This document shows positions 6,670-13,073 of a stretch of DNA of 13,073 bases, one piece after another. Made by a program: the position numbers and the translations under genes. The first letter of the stretch is position 1. Each line of letters begins with the position of its first letter. The stretch lies in NCBI GenBank assembly GCA_038240295.1, contig JBBSDW010000095.1, positions 1 through 13,073 on the forward strand. The letters are read 5' to 3'. This DNA is from JABDDM01 sp038240295 (GTDB lineage Bacteria; Bacteroidota; Ignavibacteria; Palsa-1295). The notes below the pieces were generated by a model. It did not search any database. It was not told the DNA's origin and saw only the letters and a list, made by a program, of their open reading frames with translations.

Positions 6670-7764
6670 ATGTTCCAGGGACTTCACGATTTTCTTGCTG
6701 GCTTGATCGGAGAGAATGCACTCTCGACGGTCTTGTCGGTCGTCGTCTATTCGGCACTGCCGCTTGTTTTTATTTTGCTCTATGCGCTGGTTGCGATCTT
6801 AGGCGAAATGAAGATCTCGGCGTGGGTGCAGGACCGGCTCGGACCAATGCGCACAGGCCCGATGGGCATTCTGCAGCCGATCGCCGATATGCTCAAACTT
6901 CTTCAAAAAGAAGATCTGACGCCGACGCATGCCGATAAGAAGCTCTACAATCTCGCACCCTTCATCGTGTTTCTCGGCAGCTATGCCGCGTTCGCCTGTC
7001 TGCCCTTTTCGGCAGTCTATATCGGTGCCCGCCTCAATACGGGCATCTTCTATATCGTGTCGGTCAGTTCGCTCGTAGTGGTCGGCATCATGATGGCAGG
7101 CTGGGGTTCGAATAACAAGTATTCGCTGATGGGCGCGGTGCGCTCGGTGGCGCAGATCATCAGCTACGAAATTCCAGCGGGACTCGCGATCCTTACCGTG
7201 GTGATGATCGCAGGTTCCATGGACATGCAGCGCATCACCGAACTGCAGGCCGGCGGTATTCAAAACTGGTTTCTGTTCGGCGGACCAAAAGCACTCGCGA
7301 CATTCGGCGGAGCCAAAGCGTGGTTCCTGTTGCCATTCATGGTCATCGCGTTCTTGATCTACGTAGTCGCATCGCTTGCCGAGACGAACCGTGTCCCGTT
7401 TGATATTCCTGAGGCAGAATCCGAGCTTGTCGCTGGTTACCACACGGAATATTCGGCGATGAAATTCGCGCTCTTCTTTTTAGCAGAGTATGCGAACATG
7501 TTCGCTGTGAGCGCGATCGCATCGGTATTGTTCTTAGGAGGCTGGTCCTCGCCATTCGGTCCCGCACTTGACGGGCCGGTGATGGGGTTGGTCTGGTTTG
7601 TTTTAAAAGGGTTGTTCTTTGTCTTCTTGCAGATCTGGATCCGTTGGACGTTGCCGCGCTTGCGCGTCGATCAGTTGATGTACGTATGCTGGAAAGTGCT
7701 CATTCCATTCGGGATGGTCACGGTGCTGGCAGTCGGTACCCTGATCGTGGGGTGGGTGCATTGA
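6670..7764 (+). CDS. nuoH: NADH-quinone oxidoreductase subunit H
   Basis: This is the membrane subunit (ND1 homologue) that joins the peripheral and membrane arms and forms the entrance of the quinone tunnel. The 364-residue protein has about eight hydrophobic helices. Diagnostic loops are QDRLGPMRTGPMGILQPIAD (54-73) with LKLLQKED after it, GWGSNNKYSLMGAVRSVAQI (144-163) with SYE after it, AETNRVPFDIPEAESELVAG (237-256) with YHTEYSAMKF after it, and RWTLPRLRVDQLM (325-337). These charged loops match the family throughout, with no missing key residue seen. The hydrophilic segment at 184-216 (GGIQNWFLFGGPKA) between helices is somewhat long. The ATG at 6670 has no clear Shine-Dalgarno. It is followed by a small membrane-protein gene after 16 bases. 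Confidence 0.97.
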   Translation: MFQGLHDFLAGLIGENALSTVLSVVVYSALPLVFILLYALVAILGEMKISAWVQDRLGPMRTGPMGILQPIADMLKLLQKEDLTPTHADKKLYNLAPFIVFLGSYAAFACLPFSAVYIGARLNTGIFYIVSVSSLVVVGIMMAGWGSNNKYSLMGAVRSVAQIISYEIPAGLAILTVVMIAGSMDMQRITELQAGGIQNWFLFGGPKALATFGGAKAWFLLPFMVIAFLIYVVASLAETNRVPFDIPEAESELVAGYHTEYSAMKFALFFLAEYANMFAVSAIASVLFLGGWSSPFGPALDGPVMGLVWFVLKGLFFVFLQIWIRWTLPRLRVDQLMYVCWKVLIPFGMVTVLAVGTLIVGWVH

Positions 7765-7780
7765 GGGGAGCTCCGAATTG

Positions 7781-8005
7781 ATGTGGCAGCGAAGGCTGAT
7801 CTTTAGTCTCGTGTTCGCTATCGGTACGCTCGTCGCAGTGTATGGATGGATCAGCGAGATCAATTCGAAGCCGAAGATTCGATATGTTGCGATCATTGGA
7901 CATTTGATCCAGGTCGTCGGAGCCTTTGGGGCGATGATGGTGCCGGACGATGAAAGAGACGGAGCAGCGAATGTTCTGGAAGAAGAAAATTTTGGGATCG
8001 ATTAA
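7781..8005 (+). CDS. Small two-helix membrane protein between nuoH and nuoI, function unknown
   Basis: I do not recognise this 74-residue protein. It has two predicted transmembrane helices, at about 7-24 (FSLVFAIGTLVAVYGWI) and 37-53 (AIIGHLIQVVGAFGAMMV). A short polar link (SEINSKPKIRY) joins them and the tail is acidic (PDDERDGAANVLEEENFGID). Unlike most neighbours it has a good ribosome binding site: GAGGGGAG at 7763-7770, ten bases before the ATG at 7781. It is tightly packed, 16 bases after nuoH and 22 before nuoI, so it is almost surely co-expressed with complex I. It could be an accessory or assembly subunit of the membrane arm; that is inference from position alone. The in-frame TTG at 7778 is less likely as the start. 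Confidence 0.82.
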   Translation: MWQRRLIFSLVFAIGTLVAVYGWISEINSKPKIRYVAIIGHLIQVVGAFGAMMVPDDERDGAANVLEEENFGID

Positions 8006-8027
8006 CAGTTTTAGGTTTACTTTATAG

Positions 8028-8768
8028 ATGAGTCAGTATTTCACCGACGTCTGGCAGGCGCTTTCTTCCACCTACAAAGGTCTCGGGATCGTCATGAGCC
8101 ATTTGCTCACGAAAAAAGTGACGAGGCAATATCCGAATCCCGAGGATCGGTATGAAATGCCGGAACGTGCGCGCAACAGGCTTTATGTCAACATGGATGA
8201 TTGCATCGGATGCGATCAGTGCGCGCGTGCATGCCCTGTGAATTGTATCGCGATCGATACTGCGAAAGCCGTGACCGGTGAAAATCTTGGCATCACCTCG
8301 AACGGGAAAAAGAAATCGCTCTGGGTCACGCGCTTCGATATTGATATTGCAAAGTGCTGCTATTGCGGACTTTGCACGTTTCCGTGCCCGACCGAGTGCA
8401 TTCGCATGACGGATGTCTTTGAGTTCTCGGAATACGACCGCGTCGAGTTGATCTATAACTACGCGACGATGGATTCCGTCGAAGGCAAGATGCACGAGGC
8501 GGCGGCGAAAAAAGCTGATGAAGCCGCAGCCGCACTTCGCGCACAGCAAGCCGCCGAAAAAGCAGCACAGGTCGCAGCAAATCCGGCACCGGCAACGCCC
8601 GCTGCCTCGGCACCTTCTGCAACTGCGCCGCCTGCCGCCGCGCCAGGTGGAGTAAAGCCACCGCCATTCGCGGCCGGCGGAGTTAAGCCGCCACCATTTA
8701 CTACAAAGCCAGGTGGAGTAAAGCCGCCACCATTCAAAGCAGGCCCGCCGCCAACCGATAACGCATAA
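8028..8768 (+). CDS. nuoI: NADH-quinone oxidoreductase subunit I, with a long Ala/Pro-rich C-terminal extension
   Basis: This is the TYKY-type ferredoxin-like subunit carrying clusters N6a and N6b, which pass electrons towards N2 in NuoB. Cluster ligands are Cys59, 62, 65, 69 (CIGCDQCARACP) and Cys110, 113, 116, 120 (CCYCGLCTFPCP). The loop between the two motifs is about 12 residues longer than in E. coli NuoI. The conserved core ends near residue 150. The protein totals 246 residues, well above the usual 160-180. Residues 155-185 are Ala/Lys/Glu-rich, likely helical or coiled coil (EAAAKKADEAAAALRAQQAA). Residues 186-246 are Pro/Ala-rich, contain three GGVKPPPF repeats, and are probably disordered. 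The core assignment is firm; the role of the tail is unknown. The ATG at 8028 has no clear Shine-Dalgarno. Confidence 0.96.
   Translation: MSQYFTDVWQALSSTYKGLGIVMSHLLTKKVTRQYPNPEDRYEMPERARNRLYVNMDDCIGCDQCARACPVNCIAIDTAKAVTGENLGITSNGKKKSLWVTRFDIDIAKCCYCGLCTFPCPTECIRMTDVFEFSEYDRVELIYNYATMDSVEGKMHEAAAKKADEAAAALRAQQAAEKAAQVAANPAPATPAASAPSATAPPAAAPGGVKPPPFAAGGVKPPPFTTKPGGVKPPPFKAGPPPTDNA
8646..8735 (+). repeat. Three GGVKPPPF-coding repeats in the nuoI tail
   Basis: The octapeptide GGVKPPPF is encoded at 8646-8669, 8676-8699 and 8712-8735 (residues 207-214, 217-224 and 229-236). The outer two copies share the preceding CCA and the stretch GGTGGAGTAAAGCC. The middle copy differs at several third positions. 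The spacers are AA and TTKP. This looks like recent in-frame duplication with some silent drift. An incomplete last unit, KAGPPP, follows. Confidence 0.9.
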
Positions 8769-8782
8769 GCACAAAAAATTCA

Positions 8783-9376
8783 ATGGGCGCTTTTGATATC
8801 GTTTTTTATTTGTTCGCCGCGGTTACGCTTGCAAGTGCTTGCGTGGTCGTTTTTTCGAAGAACATTGTCTACTCGGCGTTCTCGCTTGTTTTCACGTTCT
8901 TCGGAGTTGCTGGATTGTATGTACTTCTAAGCGCTGACTTCTTGGCGGTCACGCAGTTGCTCGTTTATGTTGGTGGCATCTTGATCCTGCTCCTTTTTGG
9001 CGTCATGCTCACGAACAAGATCGTGAATGTCGATGTCCGTTCGGGTGGCTCGACGAAGGTGCCCGCGTTTATCATTAGCGGGACGATCCTTGTTGGACTT
9101 GTAGCGGCGATCTTTCAGACGCATTGGATCTCGTACAAAGATGTACCGTGGTCGCGCAGCCCATGGAACAAGGATGCGGTCGCCGGTGCACTCACAGAAT
9201 TTTCGAAAGTACAGGGAAGCGAAGGTACAGCTACGACGATCGGAAAGTTATTCCTGACCGATTATTTGCTTCCCTTCGAAGTTGTTTCGATCGTACTGTT
9301 GATCGCGCTGATCGGCGCAGCGATGATCGCACGGCGCGAACCCGATCCGGCGGGCGACGCACCCGATTCATTTTAA
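8783..9376 (+). CDS. nuoJ: NADH-quinone oxidoreductase subunit J
   Basis: This is the membrane subunit (ND6 homologue) between NuoH/A and NuoK; its third helix takes part in coupling quinone chemistry to proton movement. The 197-residue protein has five predicted helices, at about 5-24, 29-49, 53-77, 93-112 and 163-184. The core motif DFLAVTQLLVYVGGILILLL (52-71) contains Tyr62, matching E. coli NuoJ Tyr59. The last helix region is LLPFEVVSIVLLIALIGAAM (162-181). A hydrophilic loop of about 45 residues separates helices 4 and 5, and the short acidic tail is EPDPAGDAPDSF. The ATG at 8783 is preceded by the A-rich CACAAAAAATTCA rather than a Shine-Dalgarno. It starts 14 bases after nuoI. Confidence 0.96.
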   Translation: MGAFDIVFYLFAAVTLASACVVVFSKNIVYSAFSLVFTFFGVAGLYVLLSADFLAVTQLLVYVGGILILLLFGVMLTNKIVNVDVRSGGSTKVPAFIISGTILVGLVAAIFQTHWISYKDVPWSRSPWNKDAVAGALTEFSKVQGSEGTATTIGKLFLTDYLLPFEVVSIVLLIALIGAAMIARREPDPAGDAPDSF

Positions 9377-9395
9377 GAGAGATCCAAGCCCACGT

Positions 9396-9704
9396 ATGAC
9401 TGTAGGACTCGAACATTTTCTGATCGTTAGCGCAGTGCTTTTCGTGATGGGGCTTTATGCGATGCTCTCGCGCAGAAATGCGATCGCGGTGCTCATGGGC
9501 ATCGAACTTATCCTGAATGCTGCCAACATCAACTTCATTGCCTTCACTCGCTATGGCGCTGTGAACATGAATGGACAGATGTCGGCCATTTTTGTGATCG
9601 TGATCGCCGCGGCTGAAGCTGCCGTAGCGCTCGCCATTGTGCTCAATATTTACAAGAACTTCCATTCGGTGTCTGTGCCGAATGTCGATAAGTTGAGAGA
9701 CTAA
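9396..9704 (+). CDS. nuoK: NADH-quinone oxidoreductase subunit K
   Basis: This small membrane subunit (ND4L homologue) is part of the proton-translocating path in the membrane arm. The 102-residue protein has three helices, at about 4-23, 28-50 and 62-87. The two buried glutamates are present: Glu37 (MGIELILNAANINFIAF) and Glu74 (AAAEAAVALAIVLNIYK), matching E. coli Glu36 and Glu72. The length is normal for the family. It lies 19 bases after nuoJ and 21 before nuoL. A weak purine run (GAGAGA at 9376-9381) lies 14 bases before the ATG. Confidence 0.97.
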   Translation: MTVGLEHFLIVSAVLFVMGLYAMLSRRNAIAVLMGIELILNAANINFIAFTRYGAVNMNGQMSAIFVIVIAAAEAAVALAIVLNIYKNFHSVSVPNVDKLRD

Positions 9705-9725
9705 GTCTGCAGGTATATCTAAACT

Positions 9726-11942
9726 ATGCATCAACTGATCCTGCTCTCGCTGATCATTCTCGGACTGCCGCTCGCGTCCTTCCTGCTTATTATCTTCAAC
9801 CAGAAGAGATTGCAGAAGAACGCGCATTTGATCGGTACGCCGATCCTCGCCTTCGCGCTTGTGCTGGCGCTCTATATTCTGTACGAGAAGCTGCACCTGC
9901 CCGGCACGCTCAACTTTTCATTCGAGTGGATCAAGTTCGGTATCGTCCCGGGTATAGGCCCGCTCGCGATCAATTCCGGCGTGATGATCGACAACCTGAC
10001 GGCGATCATGCTCGTAGTTGTCACGCTCATTTCTTTCCTCGTTCATCTCTTCTCGAGCGAGTATATGAAAGGCGACGTGCGGTATGCGCGATACTACGCC
10101 TATCTCGGCATCTTCACCTTTTCGATGCTCGGCATCGTTCTCGGAAATAATCTTTTCGCGCTCTATATTTTCTGGGAGCTTGTAGGATTTTCGAGTTACG
10201 CACTGATCTCGCATTGGTATGAGAAACCGGGTCCGCAGCTCGCCTCGAAAAAAGCTTTTATCGTCAACCGCGTTGGCGACGTTGGAATGTGGAGTGGGCT
10301 GATGCTCATTTGGGCGAATTTTCATACGTTCGATTTTAAAGCGATCTTCGAACGGATCTCTGCTGGGCTTCATCCTACGTTCAGTCTGCTCGGACTTTCT
10401 CCAGAGGCGACGCTTACCGCCGCAGGCATTCTTATTTTTTGCGGAGCGATCGGTAAGAGCGCACAATTCCCGTTACATGTCTGGCTTCCGGATGCAATGG
10501 AAGGCCCGACGCCTGTTAGTGCTCTTATCCATGCGGCAACAATGGTCGCGGCAGGTGTGTATCTTACGGCGCGCATTTTCCCCATTCTCACCGGCGATGC
10601 CATGCTCTTCGTCGCGTGCACCGGTGGCTTTACAAGTTTCCTTGCTGCCTCGATCGCGCTTACGCAAAACGATATCAAAAAGGTGCTGGCCTATTCGACT
10701 GTCTCGCAGCTCGGATATATGATTATGGCGATGGGTGTCGGCGCCTTCTCGGCTGGATTCTTCCATCTGACGACGCATGCGATGTTCAAGGCTTGCCTGT
10801 TCCTCGGCTCAGGCTCGGTCATCCACGGAATACACCACGCGCTGCACCATCTGCACGATCACGACACGGACGCGCAGGACATGCGCAACATGGGCGGACT
10901 TATAAAGAAGATGCCGATCACCGGCGTGACATTCATCCTCGCGACGCTTGCGATCAGCGGTATTCCGCTCATGTCGGGATTCATGTCGAAGGACGAGATC
11001 TTAAGCGGGACCGCGGCTTACGGCTCATTACAAGGGGGTATCGCGGTAGCACTGCCTTATATCGGATTTGGCGTTGCGATGATGACTGCGTTCTATATGT
11101 GGCGTCAGGTCTTCATGGTCTTCTTAGGCAAGCCGAGGAATCAGAAGCTCTACGATCATGTGCACGAATCCCCAAAAGCGATGACGGTGCCGCTCATCAT
11201 TCTCGCTTCCCTGACCCTCTGGTTCTGGTATGGTGCCAATCCGATCGATCCGGCAAATAGCTGGTTCATGAAAACGTGGGCGCCTACGGTTGCGCAGATC
11301 GTACCATCGAATACTGCTCCGCATTTTGGCAGCGCAATGGTCAAACTGGGCGATGATGCGTCCCGGAAAGAAGTGGAAGCGCCATCTGGCGTTCCGAGCA
11401 ATCAGAAGACGCCGGAGGTCAGACAGACGGAGCTTATGCCGCATCAGGAGGCGCTCGAAGCAAGAACAAGGGAGCTCGCGCCGAGGGGCATGATGATCTC
11501 GATCTTCCTCGCGCTCACAGGCATCGCTCTCGCGTGGTTCATGTATCTGAAAAATACAACGTTTGCCGATACGCTTGCACACATCTTCCGGCCGCTTCAT
11601 AACTTTAGTTTGAACCGCTGGTATATCGATGAATTTTACGAGTACGCCATCGTCGGCACGTTCATGCTCATCGCCCGATCCTGTTCGTGGTTCGATACAA
11701 ATGTGGTCGACGGTGCGGTCAATGGTGTGGGTAGTCTTACGATCGTCGTATCGAAGATGGCCGGCTGGTTTGACAAATATGTTGTCGATGGACTTGTGAA
11801 TCTGAGCGCGTTCACCACACAGCTTTTTGGAACCGTATTTCGCTCGGTTCAGACTGGTAAAGTACAGACCTATATGGCCTGGACGCTTGCCTGTATCGTG
11901 GTGCTATTCGTCGTTGTTCGATATATGTTTTTGGCGCCCTGA
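9726..11942 (+). CDS. nuoL: NADH-quinone oxidoreductase subunit L
   Basis: This is the distal antiporter-like subunit (ND5 homologue) with a proton channel and a long lateral helix along the membrane arm. The 738-residue protein is in the family range, with about 16 helices expected. Channel residues match E. coli NuoL: Glu151 (FWELVGFSSY), Lys244 (GKSAQFPLHVWLPDAMEGP), His269 (ALIHAATM), Lys355 (HAMFKACLF) and Lys422-Asp423 (MSKDEIL). A loop at 367-379 holds seven His in 13 residues. A charged linker of about 55 residues (530-585, rich in Glu, Lys, Gln) precedes the last helices. The C-terminal part carries two copies of WFD-x-x-VVDG-x-VN, at 655-666 and 681-692. No nuoM follows; a secreted protease gene starts 22 bases downstream. 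Confidence 0.97.
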   Translation: MHQLILLSLIILGLPLASFLLIIFNQKRLQKNAHLIGTPILAFALVLALYILYEKLHLPGTLNFSFEWIKFGIVPGIGPLAINSGVMIDNLTAIMLVVVTLISFLVHLFSSEYMKGDVRYARYYAYLGIFTFSMLGIVLGNNLFALYIFWELVGFSSYALISHWYEKPGPQLASKKAFIVNRVGDVGMWSGLMLIWANFHTFDFKAIFERISAGLHPTFSLLGLSPEATLTAAGILIFCGAIGKSAQFPLHVWLPDAMEGPTPVSALIHAATMVAAGVYLTARIFPILTGDAMLFVACTGGFTSFLAASIALTQNDIKKVLAYSTVSQLGYMIMAMGVGAFSAGFFHLTTHAMFKACLFLGSGSVIHGIHHALHHLHDHDTDAQDMRNMGGLIKKMPITGVTFILATLAISGIPLMSGFMSKDEILSGTAAYGSLQGGIAVALPYIGFGVAMMTAFYMWRQVFMVFLGKPRNQKLYDHVHESPKAMTVPLIILASLTLWFWYGANPIDPANSWFMKTWAPTVAQIVPSNTAPHFGSAMVKLGDDASRKEVEAPSGVPSNQKTPEVRQTELMPHQEALEARTRELAPRGMMISIFLALTGIALAWFMYLKNTTFADTLAHIFRPLHNFSLNRWYIDEFYEYAIVGTFMLIARSCSWFDTNVVDGAVNGVGSLTIVVSKMAGWFDKYVVDGLVNLSAFTTQLFGTVFRSVQTGKVQTYMAWTLACIVVLFVVVRYMFLAP

Positions 11943-11964
11943 CGCGCTGAGGAAAAGATCGCCT

Positions 11965-13073
11965 GTGAAAAGATTAATATTCTGTCTGCTCGCTCTCCTT
12001 ACGCTACCAGCTGGCAGCGTGTTGGCAGGGCCGAAAGTTTCAAAGCTGACGCCAACGGTGCCAGGTGTGATCTACATCCAATTTAAAGCGAACGCGCCCC
12101 ATCTTGCGGGCGCCGTGGCCGGTGACGCGGTTGTGAACATTGTCGGTGACCGCTCGCACTACGAAAGTATTCTCCATTCGCTTGGAGCTTATCGTATTTC
12201 GCCGTTCGATGCAGCGACGCTGGATGATTCGATCGCGATCGCGACCGGAGTGTCACGGATTTTCGTGATTAATTATGCGAACGAGATCGACCCGCTTGAA
12301 GCGGCCGATCTTTTTCTTGGATGCTCAGAGATATCTGCCTGCTCGCCTCGCTATCTCTTCCCAATCTTAAAGACGCCGAACGATCCGCAGGTCCCGAATC
12401 AATACGCGCTCACGAAAATGGATCTCTTTGGTGCGTGGGATATTACGACGGGAGATACGAATGTCGTGATCGCCGATGTCGATCTTGGATGCAATTACAA
12501 TCATGAAGATCTTGCGGCTTCGATCAAGTACAATCTTGGTGAGGTTGGCGTCGATAGCAAAGGCAAAGACAAGCGCACGAATAAAGTTGACGACGATAAG
12601 GATGGCGTGGTCGATAACTGGCTCGGAGTCAATATTGTCGGCAATGGCACCGACCAGAATTTCCAGCCAACCGGCGACCCATTACCGGGCAATGCGGGTG
12701 CGAACCATGGTACCATTACTGCGGGCCTCATCGCAGCACGCGCGGATAACAACTTGGGAATTGCGGGCACGGGATACAATTGCAAGCTCATGGCGATTCG
12801 TGCAGACGATGGCACCGGCAACGTCGCGGGTGGCTATGAAGGGATTCATTATGCGGTGGTCCATGGAGCTCGTGTAGTCAACTGCTCGTGGGGTGGGCCG
12901 ATCGATCTCAAGACCACTGGCATTCTCGAGTCCGTGATCCAGGAAGCGACTGCGCATAATGCGCTCGTCGTTGCTGCCGTTGGAAATAGCACGAACAATA
13001 TCGACAGTGTCTCGTTTTCGCCGGCTGTTCTTCCTGGAGTGCTGGCTGTCGGAGCGACCGATGAAAACGATCA
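11965..13073 (+). CDS. Secreted subtilisin-family (S8) serine protease, partial at the window end
   Basis: The frame stays open from a GTG at 11965 to the edge (369 codons seen). A purine run, GAGGAAAAG (11949-11957), lies seven bases before the GTG. Residues 1-21 form a signal peptide (MKRLIFCLLALLTLPAGSVLA). A propeptide-like region runs to about 145. The catalytic domain shows Asp173 (VIADVDLGCNYNHEDL), His248 (NHGTITAGLIAA) and the oxyanion Asn341 (AAVGNS); the Ser motif GTSMA must lie beyond 13073. The Asp motif is DLG rather than the usual DTG, and HGTH is HGTI. KVDDDKDGVVDNWLG at 207-221 looks like a calcium-binding insert found in related secreted S8 proteases. A T9SS sorting domain at the missing end is plausible but unseen. 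No terminator separates it from nuoL. Confidence 0.9.
   Translation, partial: MKRLIFCLLALLTLPAGSVLAGPKVSKLTPTVPGVIYIQFKANAPHLAGAVAGDAVVNIVGDRSHYESILHSLGAYRISPFDAATLDDSIAIATGVSRIFVINYANEIDPLEAADLFLGCSEISACSPRYLFPILKTPNDPQVPNQYALTKMDLFGAWDITTGDTNVVIADVDLGCNYNHEDLAASIKYNLGEVGVDSKGKDKRTNKVDDDKDGVVDNWLGVNIVGNGTDQNFQPTGDPLPGNAGANHGTITAGLIAARADNNLGIAGTGYNCKLMAIRADDGTGNVAGGYEGIHYAVVHGARVVNCSWGGPIDLKTTGILESVIQEATAHNALVVAAVGNSTNNIDSVSFSPAVLPGVLAVGATDEND

Noticed and set aside
8646..8735. GGVKPPPF repeats as a CRISPR or mobile-element repeat
   Set aside because: The units are in frame, only about 24 bases long with 6-12 base spacers, and inside the nuoI coding region, so they are protein repeats.
8022..8783. 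Antisense open frame over nuoI (253 codons, Trp/Arg/Cys rich)
   Set aside because: It is the mirror of the nuoI repeats and Ala/Pro tail. The odd composition comes from the complementary strand of GGVKPPPF-coding DNA.
9231..9896. Antisense open frame over nuoJ/nuoK/nuoL
   Set aside because: It spans three conserved genes on the other strand and is rich in His, Arg and Glu, as expected from the complement of membrane-protein codons.

Overview
The window looks like a chromosomal segment from a bacterium of the Bacteroidota/Chlorobi/Ignavibacteria/Kapabacteria assemblage (FCB group). Three things point there. A secreted Asp-box protein ends in what looks like a type A type-IX-secretion (T9SS) sorting domain. 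Complex I is encoded in the order A-B-C-D-H-I-J-K-L, with separate nuoC and nuoD and no nuoE/F/G. Most start codons have no recognisable Shine-Dalgarno sequence. A Kapabacteria- or Ignavibacteria-like lineage is my best guess, but no 16S or other phylogenetic marker is present. Every supported gene is on the + strand.

Left region (1-3658): a secreted or lipid-free cyclophilin-type peptidyl-prolyl isomerase (107-739) is closed by a strong intrinsic terminator (763-797). Next is endonuclease IV (nfo, 802-1749), a base-excision-repair enzyme with all nine metal ligands. It is followed by a secreted sialidase-fold (BNR/Asp-box) protein that is broken by a +1 frameshift at a CCC run (2231-2233). 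Its two halves (1825-2421 and 2207-3658) read as one 610-residue protein if one C is removed.

Middle and right (3904-11942): after about 245 bases without a convincing gene comes a compact cluster for NADH-quinone oxidoreductase (complex I): nuoA, nuoB, nuoC, nuoD, nuoH, a small unknown two-helix membrane protein, nuoI, nuoJ, nuoK and nuoL. Gaps are at most 65 bases and nuoB/nuoC overlap by one base, so co-transcription is likely. The products make up the quinone/N2 module (B, C, D, I) and most of the membrane arm (A, H, J, K, L). The NADH-oxidising module (E, F, G) is absent, and the antiporter-like M and N subunits are not seen before the cluster is interrupted.

Right edge (11965-13073): 22 bases after nuoL begins a secreted subtilisin-family (S8) protease, cut by the window end. 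The catalytic Asp and His are visible and the Ser lies beyond the edge.

The most unusual items are the 74-residue membrane protein between nuoH and nuoI, the long Ala/Pro-rich NuoI tail with three GGVKPPPF repeats, and the protease standing where nuoM would be expected. I see no CRISPR array, transposon, tRNA, rRNA or phage genes.
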